A stretch of DNA of 64,000 nt, from contig NC_046679.1 of assembly GCF_009870125.1 (NCBI RefSeq), forward strand, positions 12,400,001 through 12,464,000, read 5' to 3'. Every line of letters begins with the position of its first letter. Within the stretch, counting starts at the first letter, position 1. The notes beneath the pieces were generated by a model. That model was not told where the DNA came from. It made no database searches and saw only the letters and a list, made by a program, of their open reading frames with translations. This stretch comes from Drosophila pseudoobscura (taxonomy: Eukaryota > Arthropoda > Insecta > Diptera > Drosophilidae). The translations under genes were made by a program, and so were the position numbers. Below are positions 48,037 through 60,082 of the stretch, piece after piece.

Positions 48037-48621
48037 TGTAAATATTTTTAACAGAAACATCTCTTTTCTACATCATTTTTACACATTCAACGGATTCTAC
48101 ATCGTATTTACATCCTTATCAGTCCTTTGGCCCATCTTCATGGTGTGCTAGAAGTCGGGGTGGACTTTACTTTGCATTCGTTGAATTCGGCTGGGTGGTT
48201 TTGGCTGCTGTACATACCTTATTTTATTTTGCCGGCAGCCCATTTTCTAGCAACATGTGGCCGTTCTCTTCGAGGCCCGAAGCGAGCCGGCAGCAGGACC
48301 GAGGTCAGCCGAAGCTCATATTGGAACGCAAAATGAGCACGTCTACTCTCTTTTTCGAACCGAACTGTGGTGGGCTTTGGAAAGGTATGGACCACAGGCA
48401 AAATCGGCACAGCAACATTTCAGCGACTCACGGACATCACCTCATATAAGATTTTCAGGAAATATTTTTAGGTGCCTTAAGAACATGAATCCGAATTGTT
48501 GTACTAACATGCGATGCATCATGCGTTTGTTGCCGAGCAACATTTGAGCTCGGAACGATTAACCCATTGTAGACCAGTGACCAGATGATTTTTACCGTTT
48601 TACCGAAATTTTTGACATCTA

Positions 48622-49825
48622 AGGCTCCAATAAATACAGAAACTAGTCAGTTTCTGCCTATCACATTACAATTTTGCAATTGTAGGTCTTAGTAGAGAGA
48701 TAAGAATAGGAATTGTGATCAAGATATTTATAAAACATATAAATTTGACAAAATCTTTTCGGCTCCGCTCTCACTCTCTGAGCCGGTTAAATTCGCTCTC
48801 AATGAGTGAAAATTCGACCTTTTGCTAAAACCCTTTTTTAAACAAAATCCAACAAATACAATTATTCTAATTAAACAAATCAAGTAGGAAATTGATTCAC
48901 CTAAATGTTCCATATATGTAGATAGTATTATTCAACGGAACAAAGAATATGAGTAATTGGTCGTCGAATTTGAATTCGCCGCAGTTCGCCGAAGTTCGCC
49001 GCAGTTCGCTTTAGCAACAATGAGTCTCGTTCCAATGTTGCACATTCCATACACACTGTTGCGGCAACATTTACTTGAAACCCGTATTTTAGTCAAAATA
49101 AAATACATTAAGGTAATTAAAAGAAGCAATCTTGTAAAAAATGCATTTATCTATGGGATAAAGCTATGTGGGCATCTATATAGCTTGATATAGGCAATAC
49201 CCGATTCGCCGCAGTTTCGCTTTAGCAACAATGAGTCTCACTCCATACACAAACATGTTGCTAATTCCATGCACACATACCCTGGGGCGAAATGGATGTT
49301 ATAGAATTGCGGAAATGTGTGTCATCCCTGGCTCTAATTAATGCAGAAACTAGTCAGTATCTATGTTAAACGATATTTTGCAATTAGTGGTCTTCTTACA
49401 GAGACCAAGAACTGGTACTGGGATCAGGATTTATTTACAAACACCTAATCGAATACATGAATAGACCAAAAAAATGCAATCTAAGACAAGGTCTTTACTA
49501 ATTAGATTTGAAAGCAAGTTGGAAAACAGTATCTTTATATAATATTCACGAAATAGGGTATACAACGGCCATACCCTGGTTGACAACAAAGAGTCTGCAA
49601 ATGCCAGCAACATTGACGACACAACCTGCGACATCGAACATTTTTGTTGAAATCGTGTTTTTGTCAAAATAAGAAACTTGCAAGTACTTAAAAATAGTTA
49701 ATCTTGTTCAAAATTGATTCAGCAATCATATAAAATTATCTGGGCAAAAATAAGATATCTATTTAGCTGGGAATATTCGACGGAAGAAAGAAAACGAAGA
49801 ATTCGTCAATTGGTCGTCAACACAT
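48622..49825. repeat. Old direct duplication in the intergenic region
   Basis: CAGAAACTAGTCAG followed by TTTTGCAATT, AGGTCTT and a GATCA...ATTTAT block occurs at 48622-48740 and 49329-49440. TATTC(A/G)ACGGAA and AATTGGTCGTC recur at 48928 and 49773. GCTTTAGCAACAATGAGTCT occurs at 49008 and 49220. Units differ by many changes and indels. Confidence 0.7.
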
Positions 49826-49895
49826 GCAAAGATGTTCGGCTCGCATAAGCACCCGAACGCCAGAGCCGACGTCACGATGCATGTCCAAACATGTC

Positions 49896-50795
49896 TCATT
49901 CGTGTTTCAAATTTTCGAGCAGCGCGGTTGCTGTGCTGCGCGTCGTCAAGAAATTTAAGAACGATATCGTACTAACGTATATTTCGCATTTACCGGAGCG
50001 CGCGGCTGAAAGAAACCTATAGTTCCGCCGAAATTCCGAAAACGGCCGAAGAATCCAATTTTTAAATCGAATGCAACGGTTATTTCGCGGGTTGGCTGAA
50101 ATCGCGATAAAAAAGGAAACGCATCAAAAGCCGGTAAAAGAACGGAATTAAAAAATTAGAAACAAATCGAGATAATAACTATTCAAAAACAAGAAGCCGT
50201 TTAAGAAATTGTGATAATTTGTTGATTTTTTGTAAATATCTCGCTGCATCGTGGGTGGCAGAGCAATCATAAATTAGAATAACAAAAACGAACGGAGCTG
50301 CCGGCTGCAATTATGAAAAGGTAGAAAGCAACAAAAACGAAAAAACGAAGAGTAGCTGAAGAAGCGGAATCTGGATGGGGCAGAGATTTTGTGGCATTGT
50401 TGTTTGCATGTCCCATGTCCCTCCATTTATCTGCCGGCAGAGAGGTCGTTGGCGCTAAGGTCACGCCAGCAAAACCAACGGAGCAGCGGGCGTTTGTTTC
50501 GTGTGGAGTGCAAGTGACAAAAAGGAAAACGACAACAACATAAAACCAAAAAAAAACGTAGACGAGAACCAGAGTTCTAAGTTCTCTCCCCTTCCGGGCT
50601 CTAAACAACAGCGAAAAGAACGTGAGTGAGTGTGTGTGTGTGTGTGTCGCATGGCTCAAGCAAACGGTTAATCTTCATAGCCCCAGCTCCGCTCCGCTCC
50701 GGGTGTGTTTGTGTGCTGTGTTATATTTTGTGTGTGTGTGCTACCGCCACCGCGCTCTCTCCCGCGCAATTTAGCAAGGAGCGAAAATCGAAAAT
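49896..50795 (+). promoter_or_regulatory. Probable promoter and untranslated first exon of a further gene
   Basis: A CpG-richer stretch follows an initiator-like TCATTC at 49896-49901. A leader-like, A-rich sequence without a long frame runs to the strong donor AAAT|GTAAGT at 50796. No downstream coding exon is visible in the window, so the gene would extend beyond it. Start and identity are uncertain. Confidence 0.4.
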
Positions 50796-51210
50796 GTAAG
50801 TGCCGCTACTTTTATTGCTTTTCTACGTTTAAGATCTCTCCTCCTACCTCCTACCTCTACCTCTGCCCACGTTTCTTGTTCTCCTTTTGCCTTACTATTC
50901 GTTTGTACGTGTGTGAGTTGCTGCAGCCTCCACCAAGCGCCGCATTTAAAGGATATTCCTAATCCGTTTTATTGATTGCCGGTCGTACCAAAGCAGGGTG
51001 CCGGGTGCAGGGTGCAGGGCAAGGCAGGCAGAAACAGCGACAGCATCACAGCTGGAGTGCTTCGTCTCTGTCTGTTTCTCTCTGCCTGCGTGCGTGTGTG
51101 TTTCTGTGTGTGTGTGTGTGTTCTTGTTCGGGCAATCTGTGCTGCCCTCACCCCCGCCGCCATAACCATCTCTCTCTCTGCTGCTGTTTTTCTTTTTTTT
51201 TTTAATGTTT

Positions 51211-51300
51211 TTTATACCCTTTGCAGAGGTTGTTACGTTTTCGAGCAGATGCTCAAAAATTATATTTCAATCGGCATTATATTGATATATTCTTGATCAA
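51211..51300 (+). mobile_element. Interspersed-repeat remnant
   Basis: TTTATACCCTTTGCAGAGGT begins a decayed copy that still carries ATATTGATATATTCTTGATC, the same kind of 5' end as the scrap at 10226. The family is uncertain. Confidence 0.45.
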
Positions 51301-52554
51301 AATCCACAGAAAGGTCTCTATAAAGATGCTTCTTGGCTTAGAAAAAAAAGTTTTCTGAAGGAGAAATTTCTTCCAACAAGAATTCGATTTTTTAGATGAG
51401 TTTTCTTTTCGAATATTCCTGTGCCTCAAAAATTATTCTTTTTCCGTAGGAAAAAAAGTTGAAAATTTTCAATGCCGCTTAAAAAAAAGTGTATTTTCAG
51501 TCTCGGACTCGACTGCCGCTTCGGGCATATTTTTCCTTTCCTTCCTTCCCTTTTATGCGCTGTCTTTGTTTCCCCCGGAGGCTTCTCCCTGGGGATTTGC
51601 TGACAAATGTTAATTATTTTGGCATTGCTGTTGTTCGATCTTCTTCTTCCCTTCTGCCTTTGCCTCTCTCTCTCTCCTTCCGTTGATCTTGCTTAATTCT
51701 GCTTCTTATCTTTTTGCTTAATTCCTGAGCATTTCTGGAAATAACTTTATTGTTGGGCAAAAATTAAGAGAAATATGTGCGGCACCTGCCACCGTGGGGC
51801 ATAACTCAATAATCACATCAAATGTCATCCAGCCCCACCCCCCCTCTCCACCTCTCCCTCTCCCCTGGCATCACTCGTTTTGCTGTGCAACACCTCCTTG
51901 AGAGGTGTGTCCAGCGCCCCCCCCCGCCCCCGACCCCTCGCTGGGGCTAATGCCGCACAGCTGCGCGCCATTTAAGTCGCGGACAAGTGTTTTGCCGGCA
52001 TTCGCGGAATGCGACGACGGAGGACCCCGAGCCCAGGGCCAGGGCCAGGGCCCGAACAGAAGCCGCAGCAAAAAAAAAAAAGTGGCAGGCAACATTGCCA
52101 CCAATTATGCGATAAGCAAGTGGAGAGCCACTACAGATGCTTGCCCCGCCTAGCCCCTCCTCCTGCCTCTCTCTTAAAGTTTTGCCTGCTTAAAGCTTTA
52201 ACGGTGGTTTCTGCCGCTCTTTAAAAGAAGAGCGTAAAGCCTTGAAAGAAAGCAAAAGTTGTACTCTTTCAGGACCCTTTGAATAAAGTAATTTAAATCC
52301 CACATTCCCCAAAAAAAAAAAGCACACCCATAATAATAATAATAATAATAATGATCAAAAATTGCGACTGGAAAAACTAACAAAAGGCCGCGTGCTTGGA
52401 GCTCTCAGGCCGCGGCGCTGTCTTCAAACGAAACGAAAAGCGTGCAACAAGAGGTGGAGGGGGGAGGGGCAAGAGGCAGGCAGAACCAGAGCAGAGGAAT
52501 GACCTTATATTGCAACTGCAACGCAAACAAAGGTCCGCTAATGGGGAGGGAGAG

Positions 52555-52598
52555 CAGAAGAGAGAGAGAGAGAGGGAGAGAGAGAGAGAGGGAGAGAT
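52555..52598. repeat. GAGA microsatellite
   Basis: Near-perfect GA repeat interrupted by GGGAG; possible GAGA-factor binding tract. Confidence 0.85.
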
Positions 52599-53883
52599 CA
52601 GCGCCGGCAAACCGGTCGATGGGTGCCCATTGGAGATGGCTACGGCTCTGGCTACTGCGGGGCAATTGGGCCAAAAGCATAAAAATCAGTCAAGAGTCGC
52701 CGTTGCAGCCCAGCGTCCAGTGCACGAGCATTAAAAGCGACAAACAAACAAACAAACAAACAAACAGAAACGGGACGACGGACCTGCGGACCTGCAGAAT
52801 CCTCCTCCTCCTCCCGCTCCTCCCCGCTCCACCATGGCTGCCTCCCAAAGGCCTAGGCCCTGGCCACAGAAATCGATTTTCTCGCAAAACTTGGCCAGGG
52901 CTCAGGTCCGAGTCGGAGTCGGAGTCGGAGTCCGAGTCCAGTGCCGCAGGGCCCAGGGCCCGCCACTTCATGTTCCTGCCTGCTCCTCCATTGCTCCACT
53001 TCTTCCACGGCTCCACCTCCTCCTCCTCCTCCACCTCCTTCTTGCTGCCGCTCTCCTTCGCCTTCTCCTTCTCCTTCTCCTTGTGCTGTAATGGATATGG
53101 TTCAGGCGCGCGCGGTTTTTTGATGATGATACTCTTGATAATGATGATTGAAATGATGATGATGATGATGCCACGTTTCGGTTCGCTTCGGTTCTGTCGT
53201 CGCCGAGTTGTTTAGTTGTCTCTCTTTCTCTCTCTATCTCTGCTTCTCCTTCCTTCCTCCTCCCTTCCTGCTGTAATTGCAATTGCAATTTTCTCCGACT
53301 GCAACTTCCCTGCTGCTGCCGCTGCTGCTGCTGGAGGGTTAGTAAATCTGCAAATTGCATTCGCCCAGGAAATTTAGTAGCCTCATGGAACACCACATGG
53401 AACCACAGCCTCAGCCTCAGCCCCAGCATCGTCGTCCAGACTCGAGAGTTATTTAATTTGTGTTATAAATAAATTTGTTTAAAGCAATAATTGCCTCGAG
53501 GGGGACCAACTGTAAATGTTTGCTGAGAGCGGCATGCGAGAGCGAGAGAGAGAGAGAGAAAAGCTTAGAGCAGAGACCACTCTCTGACAGATCTTTTTAC
53601 TAATTGAAAACCCATGCAAAGAGAGGGGGAAGGGGTGGAGGGGGGTGTGTAGGTGGAAGAGGATGAAAGGCCAAACCAATTCCCGAAAAGAACAACATAA
53701 TTTGAGGGGCCTAGACACGCAACAACAACAACTACAGCAACAACAACAACATTTGCATGACCAAAGCAGCAATTACTGGCTCTGATGCTGCCCTCAAGCC
53801 TTTGCCACCTGCTCTCTCTCTATCGCTCCCTCTCTCTTTGCTCTGCTGCGTGTGTGTTCGCAGCAGCTAAACTGTCAATAGAA

Positions 53884-53904
53884 GGGGGGGGGGGGGGGGG
53901 GGGG
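53884..53904. repeat. 21-base G homopolymer
   Basis: Uninterrupted run of 21 G. Length is likely unstable or mis-assembled. Confidence 0.95.
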
Positions 53905-54802
53905 AGAGTCCCCCTGCCTGTTTTTCAAGTTGTCTGCAAACGACACCCAACGATGACATCGTCCGTCGCCTTTTGCACTGATTTTTGCCCTGCCCTGGCT
54001 GGCTCATCAGCAAAAAAACAACAAATCAACGAAGAAGGGAAGAGCAAGAGGCTTCAATGACAACCAAAACAACAACAACAACAACGAGAGCGGAGTAGAC
54101 CTTGGACTGATGGTTGCATCATCCCTCCTCTGAGTCCTACAACTGTTTATTGCATCCCTATCTAGGGTGAGAGGAAGGCCCGACCCGCAGCCGCCCATTG
54201 AAAGAGAGGAGCAGCCGAAGGAAGTAACAGAAGCAGAGGGAGGGGGAGGGGGAGAGCTTCAGTAGAAAAGATGCAGCGGCGACAGAGCTTTTGCATGCTG
54301 CATTTTTACGGTTGTTCCTCTCTTCCTGTTGTGCTTGTACTCTCCCTCTCACCCCGCCCCCCCCCCCCACTCTGGTGGACTCTTCTTCTTATTTGGGTGT
54401 TGTTGTTTTTGGCATTGCTTTAATTATTGTTCCGTTTCGTCTGCCATTTGCTGCTGCACTTTTTCTCGTCTCGTTTTTGTTTGTTTCTTGTTTGTTTTTG
54501 TTTTGCTTCCCGTTTTTGTTTTTGTTTTTATTTTGCTCGTCGTTGCATTGGATGAGGGGGGGTATGGATAGCATGCTGTGGGTAAAATAATACAATAGGC
54601 TCACCGAATCACTTAAATCATTCACTCACACACACACACACAGCTTGAGAGTAAGCAAACGGATATGGAGGTAATGGATATGGCTGATTGAAGAGGGAAA
54701 TGTTGAGAGGGATCTCTTTGGTACAGAGTGGATTTACTTTAAGGCTTACATGTGGAACTTTTGTTAAGGCGCTGCCAATCACTTTTGTAGTTCTGCTTTT
54801 GA

Positions 54803-55275
54803 TCGAAAGATCGCTGCCTCTGCCTCTGCTAATGGTCTGCTGCTGTTTAGCTTTTGTATGGCCGCTGCTCTGCTGCTGTTTAGCTTTTATAAGGCCGCTG
54901 CTCTGCTACTGTTAAGATTTTGTATGGCCACTGCTCTGCTGCTGTTAAGCTTCCGCCTCTGTTCTTTTCTCTCGTATGGCTACTGATCTCTGCTTCTGTT
55001 AATCTTCCGACTCTGTTCTTATCTCTCGTATGGCCGCTGCTCTGCTTCTGTTAAGCTTCCGCCTCTGTTCTTATCTCTCGTATGACCGCTGCTCTGCTTC
55101 TGTTAAGCTTCTGATTATGTTATTGCTCTCGTATGGGCTACTGGGCTCTACTGCTGTTAAGCTTCCGACTCTGTTCTTATCTTTCGCATGGCTACTGCTC
55201 TGCTGCTGTTAAGCTTCCGATTCTGTTCTTTTCTCTCTTATGGCTACTGGGCTCTGCTTCTGTTGAGGCGCTGCT
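54803..55275. repeat. Minisatellite of about 60 bp units
   Basis: Seven to eight copies of a unit built from TATGGCNRCTG, CTCTGCTNCTGTTAAGCTTC and CGNCTCTGTTCTTNTCTCTC. Units carry several differences. Open in more than one frame, giving Leu/Cys/Ser-rich pseudo-proteins. Confidence 0.9.
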
Positions 55276-57560
55276 GAAGCTCTGCCTCTGCTTATCTTCG
55301 AATTTGATCTTCGAATTTCAAGCTCAAGGGCATCTAGAACTAGCTCTTTCTCTCTCTCTCTCTCTTTCTCTTTCCCACAGCTCCTGAAGCACCTGCAAAA
55401 TGAATTCGAATTGTAAATGATTTTCATGGCCCGATTCATCTCCAACATTTGTTGCATTCCTTGTTGCACTGCAAACGAGAGAATTCTCTTGCATGTAATT
55501 ATTTTAAATCGTTTTTCCACTCTTTATTTTTTTCTTTCCTTTTGTTGTTGTGTCTGTGGAAATGCAATTGCATCCCGCCCCCCGCCCCCCGCTCCTCCTG
55601 CCCCCTGCCCCTCTGGCAACATTTCTAAAAAACCCAACCGCCGCCCCAAAAACATTTCACTTTTCTTTGTGCAAAACGAATCAAAACAAAACAGAAACAA
55701 AAATACAGAAAAATGAAAAAAAAAAAAACAAAAACAAAATGCAAAGTTCGAAGCCCCCGGAACGCTTTAACGGGAGTCTTGGTGGGGAGGGAGGGAGGGG
55801 GGAGGGAGTGGCAGCAACAAAAAATAAATAAAAAACAGAACAGAATTAAACGAATCAAAATAAAAGAGAATGAAATGCAGCCGAGGACTAGGACTAGGAA
55901 ACCAGGAGGCGGCCAGGAACCGCCGCTGGCAGGAGGTCCTGACGTTGCAACGTGCCACAGCCCGCCGTACCCGTCCTCGTCCTCGTCCTCCTGATTCTGC
56001 TGTTGTTGGCCATTTTTGTGCGACTTAAATTGCATTTTATTTCTGCAACGTTGCAAAACATTTATTTACTTTCATGGTTTGTTGAGTATTTGCCAGGCCA
56101 CAAGGAACTACTGCCACGGCAGGACGACAGCGCGCCAGGGATACGGCTAAGGATAAGGACGATGATGATGTGAGCCAGGGGCAGGGGCAGGAGGCAGGAG
56201 GCACGAGGCAGGAGGCAGGGAAAGAAGTCTGCAACGGAACTGTTGACTGCTTTTGAACTTGTGCGTCGTCGTCCTCGGCAATTGCATCCTTAGACAATGA
56301 CACAGAAAGAGGCAGGAAGAGAGAGATGAACTGCAGACATTTTAGGGAATGGGTGGCATCCATGGGTTCCTCTGGGAAAGACCTTTGGATTCCGTACTTG
56401 CGGCACATGTGCTGGAATTTTTCTTTTTGTGAAAATATTCTATTTCCCTGATAGAAGCTTTGTTTCAATATGTTTTCAATCCTCAAAGATTGAAATTGAT
56501 GGCGATGGCCCGAGGGTACGTCGGGCTGCTGCAATTATGCGCTAATTAAATGCTACATAATTTTTGGAATGCCGCGAAGACAGCTAAAAAATGCATAACA
56601 TATGTTGAACAGGCCGAAAAATCGACCAAGATCGAAAGAAACCAAGAAACCAAGAGCCCAAGAACCGCTTTCTGTGGCCTCATGCCGCGGGCTCTTGGGG
56701 CACACAAGAAACAGCAGCAGCCATAACCATAACATGTTTTGTTATTAATTATAGTTTACGCAATGCAGGGGACAGGCCGAAGACAACAACAGTCACAGTC
56801 ACTCAGAGGCAGAGCCAGAGCCTGCCACGGATCGAGGCAGGCAGGAAGCCCAGAAAAAAAAGAGTTCACTTAATTTGACGCACAAATGTCAGTCACAGTC
56901 GGTCGTTCCCCTGTTCCACCGTTCCTCTGTGCCACTCCTTCGTTCCTTTTTTTCCTGCTGCTCAGTGAACCGCCGCCGCCGCCGCCGCGCGTCAGTTGGC
57001 GGCTTCTCTCCGTCGTTCCTGTCGTTCCTGTCGTTACTTTAGTTGTGAAAATAACTCAATAACTAATCCTTTTTGATGCCATACCAAAAAAAGGGTTGTT
57101 TGCCCAAGGCATTCCGCACAAGAGAGAACATGTGGCAGAAGGCTCGGGACTGCCTTTCGTCTTTGACTTGACAATAAAAATTATCATAATTATATTTAAA
57201 TTAATATGCAACAAGGCAGCGGCAATTTCCGTGCTCTCTCTCTCGACAAATTACAGGAAATGCCAAACACCAGAAATACCAGCGGCCATGCCCCCGTTGC
57301 CCCCGTTGCCGCTTCCCTTCTGTCTGCCACTCTTTCTGTTCACAAAACTGTTTATATTAATTAGGAGACTCACACCAGACTCAAAAGCAGAGCAGCATCG
57401 GACACGGGTCTCGGGTATTTATGACAGAACCCTAAAAAAGAAATAGGAGAAATGCCATCGTTTTTTATGACGTTTCATTTGAGTGAATTCAATTTCACAC
57501 CTATCAATATTTAATAGAATGTTGGGCCATCAAGGGAGGGGGATAACAGAACGAAGAAGA

Positions 57561-57890
57561 CTAAGCCACAGTGGGAAAGAGAGAGCCAGAAAGCGGGAGA
57601 GGGAGAACGAGCACAATCTGGACTCTAAACCACACTGGATGGAAAAGAAAGAGATAGAGCACACACGCAATGCTAAGCCACACTGGAAAAGAGAGCCAGA
57701 AAGGAGAGGGAGTACAGGCCGGATACTTGACGGCTAAGCCACACTGGAGGAAAAGGAGTAAAAGATCACACGCACTGCTAAGCCACACTGGAAGAAAAGG
57801 AGAGAAAGGGCCACACTGGAAGCAAAAGAGAGAAAGAGCACAAGCACTGCTAAGCCACACTGGAAGCAAAAAAGAGCGAAAGAGAGATGG
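57561..57890. repeat. Minisatellite with CTAAGCCACACTGG core
   Basis: The core (or a close form) occurs at about 57561, 57627, 57673, 57734, 57778, 57811 and 57850, separated by A/G-rich spacers of 20-50 bases. Confidence 0.9.
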
Positions 57891-58919
57891 AAACAGCTAC
57901 CGCGGAACTAACGAAATGTTCGTGAAATTATATGGAAATTTCCAATGATAATTAAATAATTATCCACCCTAAAAAACACAGCAATTATTCTGGTATTATA
58001 ATTATATAATTACCATAAAAAATACCAAATACCAAAATCAATATCGAGGCAAGCTTTGACCCAATTTTGAGCAACTAAATATCATTTTCTATGATAATCC
58101 CCCAGGCCCCCGACCAGCCCCAAATGTCATTAACAGTCCCTCAACTGCTGCTCCATCGAAGATTTGGAGCTGTTAAGCCCCCAGATTGAGAAGCGGGGTC
58201 TTAAGCGGAGCTGATTAATCTGAAGAGCCAGACAAATTCTGGCTAACAAATGTGTAGGACATTAATTATGCAAACAGAAATGGAAACAGAAAACAGAAAA
58301 CCGACTGAAGACTAAAGACAGAACTAGATTGTTCTGCGTTTGTTTTTGTTTTTTCCTGAAGCATGGGTAACATTTTAAAAGTCATTTATCATCGGGCAGA
58401 ATACACAAATTTGGATAATAAATTATGCAAGAAATTCGTATGAAATCATTAAAATCACATTGGAAGCGTATGTAAAATTAAGTTAATTATTTAATTTATG
58501 GCAACAAAATCGCTGTTGTCAATCGGAAATGCAATAAAATCGAATGGAAAACTGGCAAAACATTTGTCAAAGCCAGCATTTTCGCCAGTGCAATTAAGAA
58601 TTTGCATAAATTTACAATTGTATCGCTGGGATGTGGCCTCGACAATATTAGTTTTTAATTGCCATATAAATTATAAATAAATTCAGCAAGCTCCCTCTCT
58701 CGCTCGCTCTCTCTGAGAGGCACTTGTCTCTAATGTGGAAAATAGTTTTGCATAAATTACGAGCATTTTGCCTGCTGACTGACACCTGGCGAAAGAATGG
58801 CCCCGAAAAACTGCAACACAATGTAAATTAATTAAAATATTTATAAGTCTGTGCGGCACGGCGTGTGTGTGTGGCGCTGTGTGTGTGGCACGGCTAATTG
58901 ATAATTAAATGTCAAATGC

Positions 58920-59690
58920 ATGCAAATATGGAATAATTAGGGGAAATACATTTCAGACGCGCATACCAGGTATTTTATCGATTATTAATCGATTACATTG
59001 CGAATTGAAGTTAATAAAGAGGGCAATCGGGCACAGAAATATGGAAATAAAATTGAATGAAGAGCAGGAGCATATATTGGACATCGATTATTTATCGATT
59101 TATATTTTTAGAGATTTTTCGAAAGGAAAATTAAGGGTATTTTGTGTATTTTTTGGGTGTGGAGAGCGCCATCAAGTAAAAAATATGGAATTATTAGTGT
59201 ATAAGATTGAATTAAAAGCAGGAGCATTTATTGTAGTCATCGAACTCGTTTTTGTATCGATTATTAATCGGTAGGTAGAATATTTTGTGAATTAAAGGGA
59301 ATGGGGAGTGCAATCAAATGCGAAAATATAAAATTAGAAGAGCAGAAGCATATATTGTATTAATCGAGTTAGTTTCTGTACCGATTATTAATCGATTTAC
59401 TTTTGTAGATCTTTTTCCAGGGGAAAATGAAGGACATTTTGTGAATTTAAGTGAATTCCATTTAGTGCAAGTACAAAAGCATGGAATTAGAAGATCAGGA
59501 GCATTTCTTGTAGTTTCTGTATCGATTATTAATCGATTTTAATGCTTAGATCTTTTTGGAATGAAAAATGAAGGGCACTTTGTAAATTTAAGTGAAGTTT
59601 AAGCTTAAAATCTGTGAAAAATTAAGCAAGATAAATCATTACCGCCATCGAATCGCGTAATCGATCGATTATTTATCGATATACATTTGG
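58920..59690. repeat. Tandem array of palindromic ATCGATTA-T-TAATCGAT units
   Basis: Cores at 58977, 59083, 59256, 59380, 59521 and 59664. Two are the perfect 17-base palindrome (ATCGATTATTAATCGAT); the rest differ by one or a few bases. Between them, GGAATTATTAG-, AGGAGCAT- and GGGCACTTTGTAAATTTAAG-like segments recur, so the whole unit of about 105-175 bases is tandemly repeated. Confidence 0.85.
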
Positions 59691-60063
59691 CGTTCTTCTT
59701 TTAGTGAACAATAATGGGCACTAAATCTGATTTAACATTGACTTACAGCTCCGTAATCCCCGAAATTACCGGGGGGTTTTCGGTTCCCATCGTTTGAGCA
59801 CTACCAAAATCCACTCCGCCATTCGCTGTGGAAAAGCTCATTAGCTTAAACACTGGACTAGGTTTATTATTTATGGCTTTCATTAGGCTTAGACTTCACT
59901 CCCCTCCCCTCCCCTTCGTCTCTGTCGTCATTATTATTTTAGTAGCATTCAAATAACACAAAAACTAAAAACAACAAATAAATTAAGCTTTTTGTTAAAC
60001 ATTACACAAATTCATGTTAGTTTTATATTTGTTTTTTTTTGTTATGTCTTTCTGTTTTTCTGT

Positions 60064-60082
60064 GGGGGGGGGGGGGGGGGGG
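60064..60082. repeat. 19-base G homopolymer
   Basis: Uninterrupted run of 19 G. Confidence 0.95.

Noticed and set aside
52442-53215. 257-codon forward frame rich in Arg, Glu, Ser
   Set aside because: Made of GA, GAGTC and CTC repeats plus a CAAA microsatellite; no coding signature.
58909-59542. Two forward frames (121 and 74 codons) with repeated IINRF-like ends
   Set aside because: The repeated peptides arise from the palindromic tandem array staying open by chance in this frame.
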